From assembly GCA_030267565.1 (NCBI GenBank), contig BRXU01000014.1:2516001-2580000 (forward strand): a DNA stretch of 64,000 nt, in the 5' to 3' direction. Source of the DNA: Pleodorina starrii (Eukaryota; Chlorophyta; Chlorophyceae; Chlamydomonadales; Volvocaceae). This document shows positions 18,294 through 29,282 of this stretch, in pieces. The stretch's first letter is position 1, and every line of letters starts with the position of its first letter. Below the pieces are notes generated by a model, which had not been told where the DNA came from, made no database searches, and was given only the letters and a program-made list of their open reading frames with translations. The position numbers were made by a program, and so were the translations under genes.

Positions 18294-19083
18294 ATGGGCG
18301 GGGGTGGTGTTGGTGATTCGGCGGCGCCTCTGTGCTGCTGCTGAAATGCAGGATTGCTGTTGCAGGGGGCGTCTTGCAGTGAACTGCGGGGGAAGGATGT
18401 TTGAAGGTGCTTTCATTGAGGTGACAAACACACAGAGGAGGGAGGGAGGGAGGGAGGGAGGGGGGCCTTGATGGGCGCAGACTTATGAAGCGGTGCGCCT
18501 CTGTGCCGGGATGTACGGTTCTCAGGGTCGTACCGGTGCCGTACCCGGGGGTTCGGATCGGTCTGGGTGGTAGCGGGGCTTCAGGACAAGGCAGGAGGTG
18601 CAGCGGCGGTGGCAGTGGCAGTGATTGGATTTTCACGTCATTCCTGTGCTTTGGTGCATAATGCAATACTTTGTACGCGTGGAGTGACGTGGTAGTGGAG
18701 ACGCGCGCGCGAGTTGCGGCTCGAGGGGCGCGCCCTTTGCATGAACGATGCGGCCACTGTCGGCGGCGGGACCGACTGGCTGCAATCTTTAGTTATTTCG
18801 GCAAAAGCTGAAGGCATGCTTCAAAGTTTTGCAAATGCGCGAGCGATGGGATCTTATTGGTTTGTGATCTAATTTGGCGCACGCGTTACCTGATTTGATA
18901 CCGGCTTAAAAATATGTCCGTGGGGCTTGGTTGGATTTCTTCTGAGCGCCGTGATTGATTGCGGTTTGGTGTTTTCGGTAATACGTGTGTGGTGGGGCCT
19001 GCGGTAAACAGCGGGCTCCAGACTATGGGTGCTTCGTTTCTTGGACTCTTGCATTCATTTCGGATGCGACAGGAAAGCGATGC

Positions 19084-19183
19084 ATGGATGGATGGATGAC
19101 CGGATGGATGGATGGATGGATGGATGGATGGATGGATGGATGGATGGATGGACGGATGGACGGATGGGGTGATGGATGGATGG
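19084..19183. repeat. (GGAT)n microsatellite
   Basis: About 100 bp of GGAT repeat with a few GGAC variants; the same repeat family, in the opposite orientation, as the large CCAT array at 1395-2076. Confidence 0.95.
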
Positions 19184-19569
19184 AAAGCGCTGCAGACCCT
19201 GTGGATTCTCTGTCGGGCCTTGAAGGGCTAAAAGGCGCTGGATGCCGCTTTGGGAACGGGGCTGGGGCTCCTCAAGGGGTGGTGAGGTGCGGGGAGACAC
19301 GAGGTGCGGTCGAGGGAAGAAACATGCCCCCGCTTTTGCTCTGACGCACCCAGTTCATCACTGATTCACGCGCATGACTCATGCACGGGCATCCAAATGG
19401 TGGGGTTTTTCCACCTGAAGGGTGCTTCGACCTCTACCCCGACGGCACGACTTGCAGCGCGGGAGCAGGAGTTCTTCATTTCTTCGCAGCGGCGGATCAA
19501 AGAACCGCACAGGTTTGCTATTTGTTACAATGGTCCCAGACCTATTGCTCCGTTTGATTAAACGATCTC

Positions 19570-19579
19570 TTACATTACA
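19570..19579 (-). terminator. Candidate tandem poly(A) signals (TGTAA twice) on the minus strand
   Basis: Two TTACA words back to back on the plus strand read TGTAA twice on the minus strand, about 1.7 kb past the stop of the DUF3700-like gene; another lies at 19525-19529. Assignment to that gene is tentative because of the distance. Confidence 0.25.
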
Positions 19580-21321
19580 TCTCGGTCATGTACCTCGAGA
19601 CTCGTCTCCACCCTCACCGCAACTGTACGAAGATAAGCAAAGTACCGTATCCCTAACAACATACCAGCATCCACCAACAAACATATCGTGCTCGTACCCT
19701 CCGTACATGCGCCTCTTCTCCGCACCTGCAGCATGCAACCTTGTATGCTGGTGTGACTCGACATCGACCCATCGCCAAAGCCAAAGCACATGATAACATC
19801 TGACTTGACGTTGCACAGCGCGCTTTTTTGGTCCGTACAAACGCAAACCCAGTGGATGCCAGACGGCACAAATGTCGTCATCGGGGGTCCACTCCCTTTT
19901 GGCGCTGTACGGTATCCCGACGTGACATATGCAGCTTGCACCCACAACGGAGCACACCCTCCATCACCATCACACCCACCATCACCATCAGGCTGCCCGC
20001 GTAAGGCACTGCCGTGCCTTGCTAGGGCCAACTCCCGACATGGCAGAGCGAGCGGTGCCAACCGACGATTCGCTGGCCGCACGAAAAAGGCAGACGCACA
20101 TACACATACACACACATTACGGCTGTTCATCCTTCGTCGTCCGGACAGACAAAAGGCCGGTCGGTTGCACAAAGTTTTAGAGGTATTGGGAGGTCAACAA
20201 GATGGCGGTACAGGGGCTCCCAATGGGTGCCGCAGAGCCCCTCCGCTCCGGAACCTCTCCGGACCGGCACCAGTTACTAATGTACCTGCCTACGCACGCA
20301 ACCTCACCATTGGGGCATTTCGTAACGATTATACTGAAATCATCGCCCGGCCCCAGCAAGCCGCCACATGGGGGGTACGACATGGGGGGTGCAAACGAAC
20401 GGCGATGATGAGCACACCACAGTCCAGAGGACGGTGATGGGACGATATTGGACAAAGCTACACTGGCGGGCGAAAAGGCCAGTTTGCGAGGAGACAGTGC
20501 CACTCGCACAAAAATATACACGCCTGCGCTCCAACAAGACAGACAGGTGAACTGGGCGTACAGCCGTCGCTCAACGCCGTGTCGTACGGTACGATAGTCT
20601 ACAAAACTTGGCTGCGGAAGCCGAATCCGAAAAGCCCCGCACGACATTCAAAACGACGCAGAACAGCGGCACCAGGCGGCACCAAAAGCTGGTTTTATCC
20701 GAGTTTTAGCATATTTTTAATTTAAGGCCCCATTTGCGCGTCTGGCAGCGGCAGACAGCGTACGCAGCAGGCAGCGTGCCGCCTCCCGTCAATACCTCGC
20801 TCTCTCTCTCGTCGCACAATCTCCTCCTCTTGCAGGCCCCGAAAGCCGCCCACAAGGTGCTCCCACTGCTGCCGCTGCCGCCTCGCGCACACCCTCGCCC
20901 CGCGCGGCCGTCTGAACGCATTCATATGACATACGCGTGTCGTGTCGAATGCCATGTCACGACTACCGGTATACAACACATCTGCCTTCCAACGCCGTCA
21001 GACCTCGCCCGCCTCACCACCCGTCTGTGCGCCGCGAATTCGCCAAAACATGGACGACAGCGCAACAACGACAAACACAACACAACACACAAACACACAC
21101 CCCTGTGGCATCCCGTGTGGCGCGCAGTACCCTTAGGCGAGCTTGTTCTCTTCTCCTCTCCATGCCTCGGCGCCACTTTCGCCAGAAGCAGCAAGCAGCT
21201 CAACAAACGGCTCAAAGCCAAGGGGGATGCCTAGAATGATACACGGCCCCCAGATCCCGCCCGTGGGCACGCCCATCTCGCCCTCCAAGGGGCCTAGTAG
21301 CCCTCACCCCATCTCTCTCTG

Positions 21322-24300
21322 TCACGGCGCGCTGACAATCGCCGCAGCAGCCAGCGGCACCATCGGCACCCCCGCCGCCACCGAGCGGGTGCACACAAAC
21401 TCCGCCGCATCTACCCGCAGAGCTGCGGCCGAGGGAGCGCCAACAGCAGCCGCCGACGCCGCCGCAGCAGCAACCGGGGCCCGCGCCTGCCCGTCCTTCT
21501 GCTGCTCCTGCTTCGGGGGGGTACGGCCCTCCAGACTCTGCCGGCCGTCACGGCCCCTCTGTCTACCGCCGTTGGGTGTGCCCGGCTGCTGCTGCTGCTG
21601 CTTGCCGACCGGAGTACCACCGCCATTCTGCTGCTGTTGCTGCTGTTGCTGCTTCGGTCCATGCTGCTGCTTCGGCCCAGTCTGCTGCGGGTGCTGCTGC
21701 TGCTGCGGCTGTGACGCCTGCTGCTGCTGCGGCTCCTGCCCGCTGCCCGCCTGCTGGGACTTGCCGCCGGCAGCAGAGATCCCCTGTCCCGAGCCCAGGC
21801 GCCAGGACCCCTGGTGGTCCATGCTGCTACGACGCCGGTTGTGGTGCGCGGAGGAGCCACCCCGGGCGCTGCCGCCGCGCCTTTGGCCCTGGTTCTGGCC
21901 CTGACCGCCACCGCTCTCAGAAATCGTGTCCTTGATGGTCCGACCCGGGGGCGCCGACGCTGTCCAGGTGCCTGCAGGAGAGGCCGCCGCCGCCGCCGCG
22001 GATCCCGCCGCCGCCGCCGCCACCGCGGGTCTGGCCGGCGTCGCGGCTGGTTGCTGCTGCTGCTGCTGTTGGCGCGCCTGGGCGGCGGCCTTGACGATGC
22101 GGGAATCCTCCGCGCTAACCACATAGGTTCGGTGGGGGTGCGGGCTCGCGGGCTGAGGGTGCGGTGCGACGCTGCCGCCGCTCGCCTGCTGCTGCTGCTG
22201 CTGGTTGCGGTTGTGGTGGTGGTTGCGGCCGCCGCCGGCCTGATGTGCGGCGCCGTTGCTGTCGGCAGCAGCAGCAGCAGCAGCGGGGGAGGCTTCGGGG
22301 TGTGGGTGGAGGTCGAGGCTGGTGCGGCGCGAGCCGTTGCGGCTGCCGCCGTGAAAGTGGTTCCCGTGGTGGTGGTGATTGTGTGGGTGTTGCTGATGGT
22401 GGGGATGGGCGGCGCCGGGTAGGTCGAGAGAGCGCCGGGACAGGCGGGCGTGGTCGGCGGGCTGGTAGCGGCGGGGCGTGGCGGACCAGCCGTACTTGAA
22501 CTCGCCTGCGGGGTGAGCGCAGGTGGGAGGGCGGAGGCGGAGGGCGAGGAGATTGCAGGCAGCCCTGGTCGTGTGTGTGGAGAGGAGGAGCGCGGCGCCA
22601 CCTGATCCAGTCAACCTGATACGCAACCAATCGATCCGGGCCGCATACGGATACATACATACGGGTGGAACGTTGGCTTTCGGAGGTCGCGTGTGTTGCG
22701 CGGGACACGTTCAGCGGGGGTGTGAAGACACCGGACCAGAGCAAGCCCAGCCGAAGCCCCTTTCAGACCTCACCCGGCTGGAACTCCAGCTTCTCGGTGC
22801 ACCCGCTCGCTTCCAGGAGGGCGCCGCTGTTGGACACCACCAGACTGCCCTTCCCGGTGCGCGCCTGGAAGAGCGGACAGCGGCCGCCGCCGTCACGCGC
22901 GGCCAGCACACGACTCTGCACGTGCAGGTGGTGGTGGTGGTGGTGGTAGGAAAGAAAGGGAAAAGGGACAAAGGAAGTGTAAGGAGCAGGTAAGAAATAC
23001 GAACCGTAGCCCGGCGGAGGGAGGAGGGAGGAGGAAGGGGAGGAGGAGGGCCAGTAAGCTGGGGACCGCTGGGGAACGAAAAGGCTGAAGGTGACCGACG
23101 GAACGGAATGGAAGGGGGAACCCGATGCCGCGATGCGGCCCGAAAAGACCCGTTACGGGCAGAGGGATTAAGCACACCCGCACACCGCAGGACCGGGGCA
23201 GGGGCTCATTCAAAGGACGTGCTGCGGGGAACGGGGGACATGCTGACCACACAGAGACCATCGGGAACGTGAGACACGTTAGGTTCCGCTTTGTCAGGTC
23301 TCAATTCACAGTTGCGCCAACGCCGCAGTCCTGCCCTGCTCAGCTCAGTTCTGCGCTCACCGTCTTGCTCTCGTACAAAACGAAAGTGAAGGAGCCCCGC
23401 AGCAGCCCCAGCAACTCCACCCCGACCTTGGCATACAGGTGGCACATGAGCTGCGGAGGAAAGGACAGAGAGAGAGAGAAGGAGGAGAGAGGGGAGAGAG
23501 AAAGTTGGGGAGGTGGGGGAGGGGGAGGTGTCAGGGTTGGGGAAAGGCGCGAGGCTGATGCTGACGACACAGGCGGATGTGTTGTGTTCCACACAAGGGA
23601 CACGAGCCCGGGATCATACGAGAGCATTTCTGTAAGGTAATGACGTTGTCGCATATTGAAATGGAGGCTCCCAATCAATCTAATCTGAATCTGGATCTTT
23701 GCAATCGGATGCAAGCTAGGGGCCGCACAACCCCGAGTGTGGAGAGCTTCGCGGAAGGAGAGCTGCAAGCGGGGTGAGGACAAGAACAAAGAGGACCCGG
23801 CGCCGCCGCCGCCGCCGCTGGGGGAGGTTTACCTCTGCGCTCGTCAGTGCTGTGGGTGCGGGTGTGAGCTCGTCCTCGGGAACCGGTGCGTAGTCCTCAG
23901 CCAACGTGCCCGCGTTGATGAGGGCGCTATCGAGGGCGGGAAGAGAAGGTGGGGCAGGAAAAGAGACGACGCACGAAATTATTTACGGCAACTTACATTC
24001 AATACGGTAAGCATACGGTATCAGGTAACATCAGCAGTTGGTCATCGGCGGGTACGGTAGTTACGGGAAGCAGCGCCTGCCTGCCTGTGTGACCCGTGGG
24101 TCCGTCGACAGTCCCAGTAGCCGCCAGAGAGGTCCGACTGCAGACGGCCCTGACTAGAGCCCACCCACCCTGGGGGCCGCATGACGGCCTACGGCTGAGC
24201 GAACATTCATCCCCACACCCGCCATCAGTTCCTGACTTTCTCTCACCCCGCTAGACCTCCCGCCCGGTCCCAGTACCCCCCACACCTCAAAAACCCCAGC

Positions 24301-25200
24301 CCCTCCAATCTCACCCCTCAAAAACGCACACCGCCGTGCCCACAGAGGCAATGCTGACGGACGCGCTCCGGGACAGCAGTCGGCAGCCGCCGCCGGGGGG
24401 GCACATCACGACCGTGGCGGCGGTCCCCTGTCCGGGCCAATGAGCGACCGTGCTGGCGACGGCCGCATCCGCGCCCGCTGCGGACCCCTCGGATGGCGGC
24501 AGCTGCAGGCCCTCCAACTCCGAACGAAGCTCCTCGTCCTGCCCGGTTGGTTGGGAAACGGGGCAGAAGCCCACACAGCAATTCATGTGGGGGAGAGGGC
24601 ATCAGGTAAAGAGGGACGGAAGGGGCGCGCATGACGGAACGAGGAGTGTCGAGTCGGGTTGCGGAGGGCGGAGGAGCGGAAGCCCGAAAGCCCTTTTGGC
24701 TCACTGACGGGTGAGTGCCTGGGACGGGGCAGGCACACAACAACAAGCGGTTGACGGGATGGGTGGGTGGGTGGGTGGGTGCGAAGGTGGGTGGGTGGGT
24801 TTGTAGCGGACTACACGGATCTCGGCTGTGCGAGGAACCCTAACCTTGTCCGACTAGGACATCGACAAAGAAAAAATACGCGCCGAGATATATTTAGAAC
24901 TGGCATTTATAGTAAATTATTGATTCAGGACACGCGGGGCGTGCGCCGAAGCCGCCGATACTCGGCCGGACGTAGGAGTTTCGAAAGCGACGAGCGACGG
25001 CCTCGGGGGGGCCCTGACAGACGCGACCAAAGCACTGTGTCGCTTTCACCATTTTCTGTCATTTCTGCTGCTGCAAGATTCATGCTGGCGACGATTGCGC
25101 AGAAAGCGGTATTTACCTTTTGTGCCCGGTGCAGCTTCTGGTCGCTCACGTTGAACTCAATAACCTTCGGTTGAACGATGCAAGCAAAGACAGCCGCCAT
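21322..25200 (-). CDS. DUF3700 / TSJT1-like glutamine-amidotransferase-fold protein with Gln-rich C-terminal extension
   Basis: Six exons on the minus strand, all phase-consistent: 25200-25117, 24538-24315, 23926-23833, 23450-23361, 22915-22774 and 22505-21322, giving 605 residues. The start matches the family's N-terminal MLAIF-type beginning (MAAVFACIVQPKV). Residues 1-225 follow the plant aluminium-induced/TSJT1 (DUF3700) family, a class II amidotransferase-like fold: TAVCVFEGALINAGTLAEDY, then LLRGSFTFVLYESK, then GSLVVSNSGALLEASG and FQPGEFKYGW. The N-terminal nucleophile Cys expected of active amidotransferases is not at position 2, so enzymatic activity is doubtful, as in the plant family. 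Residues about 230-605 are His-, Gln-, Ala- and Ser-rich with poly-Gln runs and a conserved-looking HRTYVVSAEDSRIVKAAAQA, and are absent from plant relatives. The last exon might instead be spliced to a further exon near 21295-21150. Plant homologues respond to auxin, metals and sugar starvation. Confidence 0.75.
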
Positions 25201-26155
25201 TGGTGAAACTCCAGTTCCGAAAGTGTCTGTGGGAAGCGATACGGTGTTAGGGTGTGAGAGTTTCGGCTAGGGTGCCGAATTGCTACGTCTCCCGATTTCA
25301 CGCGTCAAGACCCCAGATACGTATTAATCATATTGAACTTCGCTTGATAACACCGTGGCGGATGCGATCGGCACTTCCGTCGCGTGCTGCTCTTGCAACA
25401 CAAGGGTTCCGCCAGGTCCCGCAGGCCTTCGGAAGGCTCACCCGATGTCTTGCGCCAAGTTGCTCGGCTACCGATGACAGGAGCACACGTCAAAGCAAAA
25501 ATAGAACCCACGGAGGCGGCAGTGGCAGTTGGCCGCAGGCCGTAAACTTGCTGTCAGGTTGTGTCGACGACGCCAAGGAAATATCTTTTGCAGGGCTTAG
25601 TGCACTTGCGTAAGAAATTTTGGATTTGCACCGGGCAATCGCCGCCTTTTTAGATTGCTCCCAACGGAAAATCCGGCGTGTCACGCAGGGCCCACTACAA
25701 CTGTCATGGACTTCATTGTTCACTCCCTGGCACACACAAGTATGATACAACCATAAAATAAAACTCTTCCTTGGTTTTTAATGGTATAGCTAGCGACAAT
25801 GCAGAGCACACTGTCGCTCGCAGGCCTTTCGTCGCTCAGAGTGTGCTTGCGGACGGCACACCAGCTTGTGGAGCATTGCACAAGGCTAAGCATTCACAGC
25901 TGCACGCACCAAGGTCATTGCGCGACCGACAACACCCATCACCCGCCTACTTCATCATCATCATCGTCACCCCTGCCCTGCGGGAAAGGCGATAACAGGA
26001 CTCGGCGAGGCAAGGTGCGCATTAACGGACGCACTGCGTGCCGCGGCCACATCTGTGCATGCCCATAGTCGCCGAACCCTTGCGCGACAGCTGAGGGGAA
26101 AAGCAAAACGAACACACAAAGCGGCTCCCCCGCCCGCTCGGATCTCGCCGCGCAG
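25201..26155. other. Upstream region of the DUF3700-like gene; possible shared promoter
   Basis: 5' flank of the minus-strand gene. If the exon at 26156 is real, its 5' exons lie here on the plus strand; an ATG at 25799 opens a Ser/Leu-rich frame that could be a presequence, but no convincing junction could be fixed. Confidence 0.3.
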
Positions 26156-26359
26156 ATCTTCCGCAACACATTCCGCGAGCACCTTCCCCGGCAGTGGCTG
26201 CACCCGGAGCAGTTCCCGGGGGGCCCTGCTTTCCACCGCCCGGGAGAGCACGGCTGGCGACAGGAGCGCTTTCGCTACCCCGGCGAGCCCACGCCACCGC
26301 CACCGCCAGCAGCACCCTCTGCTGCAGCAGCAGCAGCTCTGCCCGCAGCCTTGCCTTAA
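26156..26359 (+). CDS. Candidate terminal exon of an unknown gene
   Basis: After a good acceptor (CGCCGCGCAG) the frame reads IFRNTFREHLPRQWL, then HPEQFPGGPAFHRPGEHGW, RQERFRYPGEP and a Pro/Ala tail ending at TAA 26357-26359 (67 residues). The mix of charged, aromatic and structured residues differs from the surrounding low-complexity shadows and looks protein-like. The frame is open upstream to about 26100. I do not recognise the family and cannot place the 5' exons with confidence; it may be a short, perhaps organelle-targeted protein divergent from the DUF3700-like gene. Confidence 0.3.
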   Translation: MFRNTFREHLPRQWLHPEQFPGGPAFHRPGEHGWRQERFRYPGEPTPPPPPAAPSAAAAAALPAALP

Positions 26360-29282
26360 ACGCCGCGGGTTAAACGACGCGTGTGCCCGCTGCCGGGGCA
26401 GGCATGCTAACTGCTTCGTAGGGCCGCCCGGTCTTTTCTTGTCTCGAGGGCGTCAGTCAAGGGGCGTGAGTCACCTCGGCCCAGTATCGGCTCGGGGGTT
26501 CGCGAACTGAGCGAGAGGACGGAAACGAGACGGATGTGCTCTCGAGCTGTGGGGGCCTCTGCACACGCTGTGGGGCTGGGACCCGCGGGAGGGCACCGGG
26601 AAGTGGGGGGAGGACGGATGAGCTTATTGCGGTCGCCATTGGTTTTTTTATGCCGGACGGACGGACGGACGTGTGCTGTTGTTTTCGTAAGCCACGGACG
26701 GCCGCCTCTGCAGTCTGCACGTCCTCCCCCCCTGGACTGGGGCCTGGAGGGTCCCGGTGGGCCTTGCGGCCGCGGGCAGCGCAGGCGTAGTGACCCACCC
26801 CCGTGTGGCCAGCAGCAGCGGACGCGCCAGCTCTCTGTTGCCAACCAACCAACCAACCGAAGCCGCCGGCCACCACAACCCCTCTCTTTAAAGCCTCCCG
26901 GGGTCCCCGGGGCATAAAAGTCGTCCCGTTCAGCTGTCGCCAACCCTCACCAACAGCCCCCGGTTGATCCGCGCGGTTCGCCGGCCCGGAATGGACACCC
27001 GCACAACAACACCATAATCATCTTTACTATTAATCTATTATCAACAGTGGTGGTGGTGGTGGTGGTGGAAAGCCCGAGAAAATCCTGAAAACCCCAAAAG
27101 CCGTGAGAGCACGACCAATCCGCAACATGAGGCGCTTGCCCGCCCACCGCTGCCGTCGACCGCTGCTGCTGCTGCACAGTTCGCGGCGGCATCATCTGCA
27201 ACGCACCCATCTCCCCCCCACCCCCACGCACAGGGGAACCCGGTAGTCCCGGGCGCAAGTCCCACAATGCGACCAACCGCCACGCGACCAGAGCGCTGCG
27301 GGACACGTTAGGATGCACTTTGCAGGGTCAAAAGTAATACCGGTACCAATCGTACAGTCCGACACAAAAAAGGGCACATTCCTTCCGGCATTCGTCCCGG
27401 CAGCCAAAACACGTTTCTCTCATTCCCTTCACAACTCATTCAGTACAAAGTATAGTACAGTCCGGGTGACGGCGTTACACGCGCTGCGACCCGTCCACAC
27501 CAACAGGGTTAACGCGTTAACCAGGTTCCGGACTCTGCACCCGTCACTCGACCTCTCCCACAAGCCTAAAACCCTCCATCCCACCCCCATAAAACCCTCC
27601 CATCCCACCCCATCCCATCCCATTCCGGTGTTTCTGAAGCTACTCCTGACCCGGTACGCAACGGTGCAGTTGCCGCTCCGTACTCCCGTAGTGTACGGCA
27701 GGACGAGACTGGTCACCGCCGCGCCTAAAGCGCCAAAGTGCCCAAACCCAAACTTGACCACTTGGAACCAGGGCTAATCTCATACACAGCCATTGTACTA
27801 AAGCGCCACAAAGACAAGACAACTAAAAAATCCTTCAGGTAGAAAACCTTTGGGTACAAACAGTGTCCCGAAGGAGGACGATGGCATCGGCTTTAACGGG
27901 ACGGGAGGAGTTGGCCTTGAATGCCATGAACCCAAAAACTGCACATGATGATAGGGATATACATGAGATGAATCGGCACGTCGTCCTCTCGCAAGCTTCA
28001 GGCTCTGTCGTATCCGTTTGCCGTATTGCCGTGTTGCCGTATTCCGGCACGCTTCCCAAAATGCAGGCGGCCAAAAGGACCCAAAGAAAGACATCCCTCT
28101 CCTATCGACGCCTCTCAAACCCCCCGGACCTGGCAACGCCTCCCACCACCACACCGAGGCAACGCCGCGCACCACCACAGACGACCGGACAGGACACTGG
28201 CAGCCCGGCAGCTCTCCCTCCCGCACATCTGTCTTACCACAGCTCTCTCTTAACTGCACTACACGCGGTTGCGGTACCCAGCCCCAGCCCCAGCCCGCGC
28301 CCATTGCCCCACAACACCATCTGACGGCCAGCTCCGCCACCCGGTCAGCTGTGACAGGAACAACCCGACCATCATTCCCCACGACCGACCCCTGTGGCAT
28401 CTTTTCTCCTACCACGGGGTGCCGTATTTTGAAATTACGGTACCCCGGGGTACCGCAGATTGGACGAGCTCATATCGGTGCGTTATTGGGCGGTGCTGCG
28501 CCTCCTCCTCTCTCCTCCCCTCACCCGCGGTGCGGCATCCCCTCCGCCCCCTCACCCTCATCCTCACGGAACCCCCCCGCTACCCGCTACCGCGTCGTGA
28601 CACCTCTAATCGCACCCGCGCGCAATCAACACCGGCCCAATAACAACAACAACAAAAACAAAAACTCAAAACTCAAAACTCATCTCTCGCTTTCTCTCCG
28701 TCTCCGTTTCTCTATTTCTCTGTGTTGCTGCGGCTTCTCAGCAACGAAACAAAAACCTCAAGCCCGAAAACTTTAAGCCTGTTTTGATCTCTCTCTGAAC
28801 CTCCCGAACTGATGTGGCAGCCCTCGAGGAGATCCGGGAGGAACGGGAAACCCTAACGTGCCGCATCCAATCGCATAAGGTAAACCTCCGTCACTCCGGT
28901 ATCTTCTTGATGGAGCCCCTGGGGAGTACACGGCAGGTTCACGGGAGGTTCCGTAAAACCTCCGAAACCACGACCGGCAACCTTCCACAACAACCGGTCC
29001 GTCGAAATCGGAGTCGTGGTCATTAAAACGATACCACAGCGAAGGTCCGCAGCGCAACGTTGCGCCGCCCAGGGGGTGAGCGAAGGTGGAGGGCGAAGGA
29101 CCCCTCCCCCCCTCCCCTCCCCCTAAGAACCTTCCGCCAATACGTTACAAATACGGCCATACCGGACGCGACTGCGACTGAGACTGGTACTGGTGCCTCG
29201 GTGAAACCCTTCGACTCCTCCTCGGGGACCACCGACAAGCGCAATGTCTGACATCCGAATGGCAGTCGAGGAAAGCGGCACC
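26360..29282. other. Intergenic and 3' flank of ATG1
   Basis: No exon recognised. Contains a CCAC/GGTGGT microsatellite (about 27045-27070), an A-rich CAA/AAAAC tract at about 28630-28685, an 18-bp perfect palindrome at 28438-28455 and the ATG1 3' UTR. Confidence 0.5.
29145..29149 (-). terminator. Poly(A) signal TGTAA for ATG1
   Basis: TTACA on the plus strand is TGTAA on the minus strand, about 135 nt past the ATG1 stop. Confidence 0.5.

Larger units (their letters stand above)
18247..21321. other. Convergent 3' flank between the UIM gene and the DUF3700-like gene
   Basis: Stops at 18246 (plus) and 21322 (minus) face each other. No exon recognised. The segment carries a GGGA tract near 18440, the GGAT array at 19084-19183, a CA-rich stretch near 20095-20125 and several TTACA words (minus-strand TGTAA). 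Probably two long 3' UTRs plus intergenic DNA. Confidence 0.5.
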
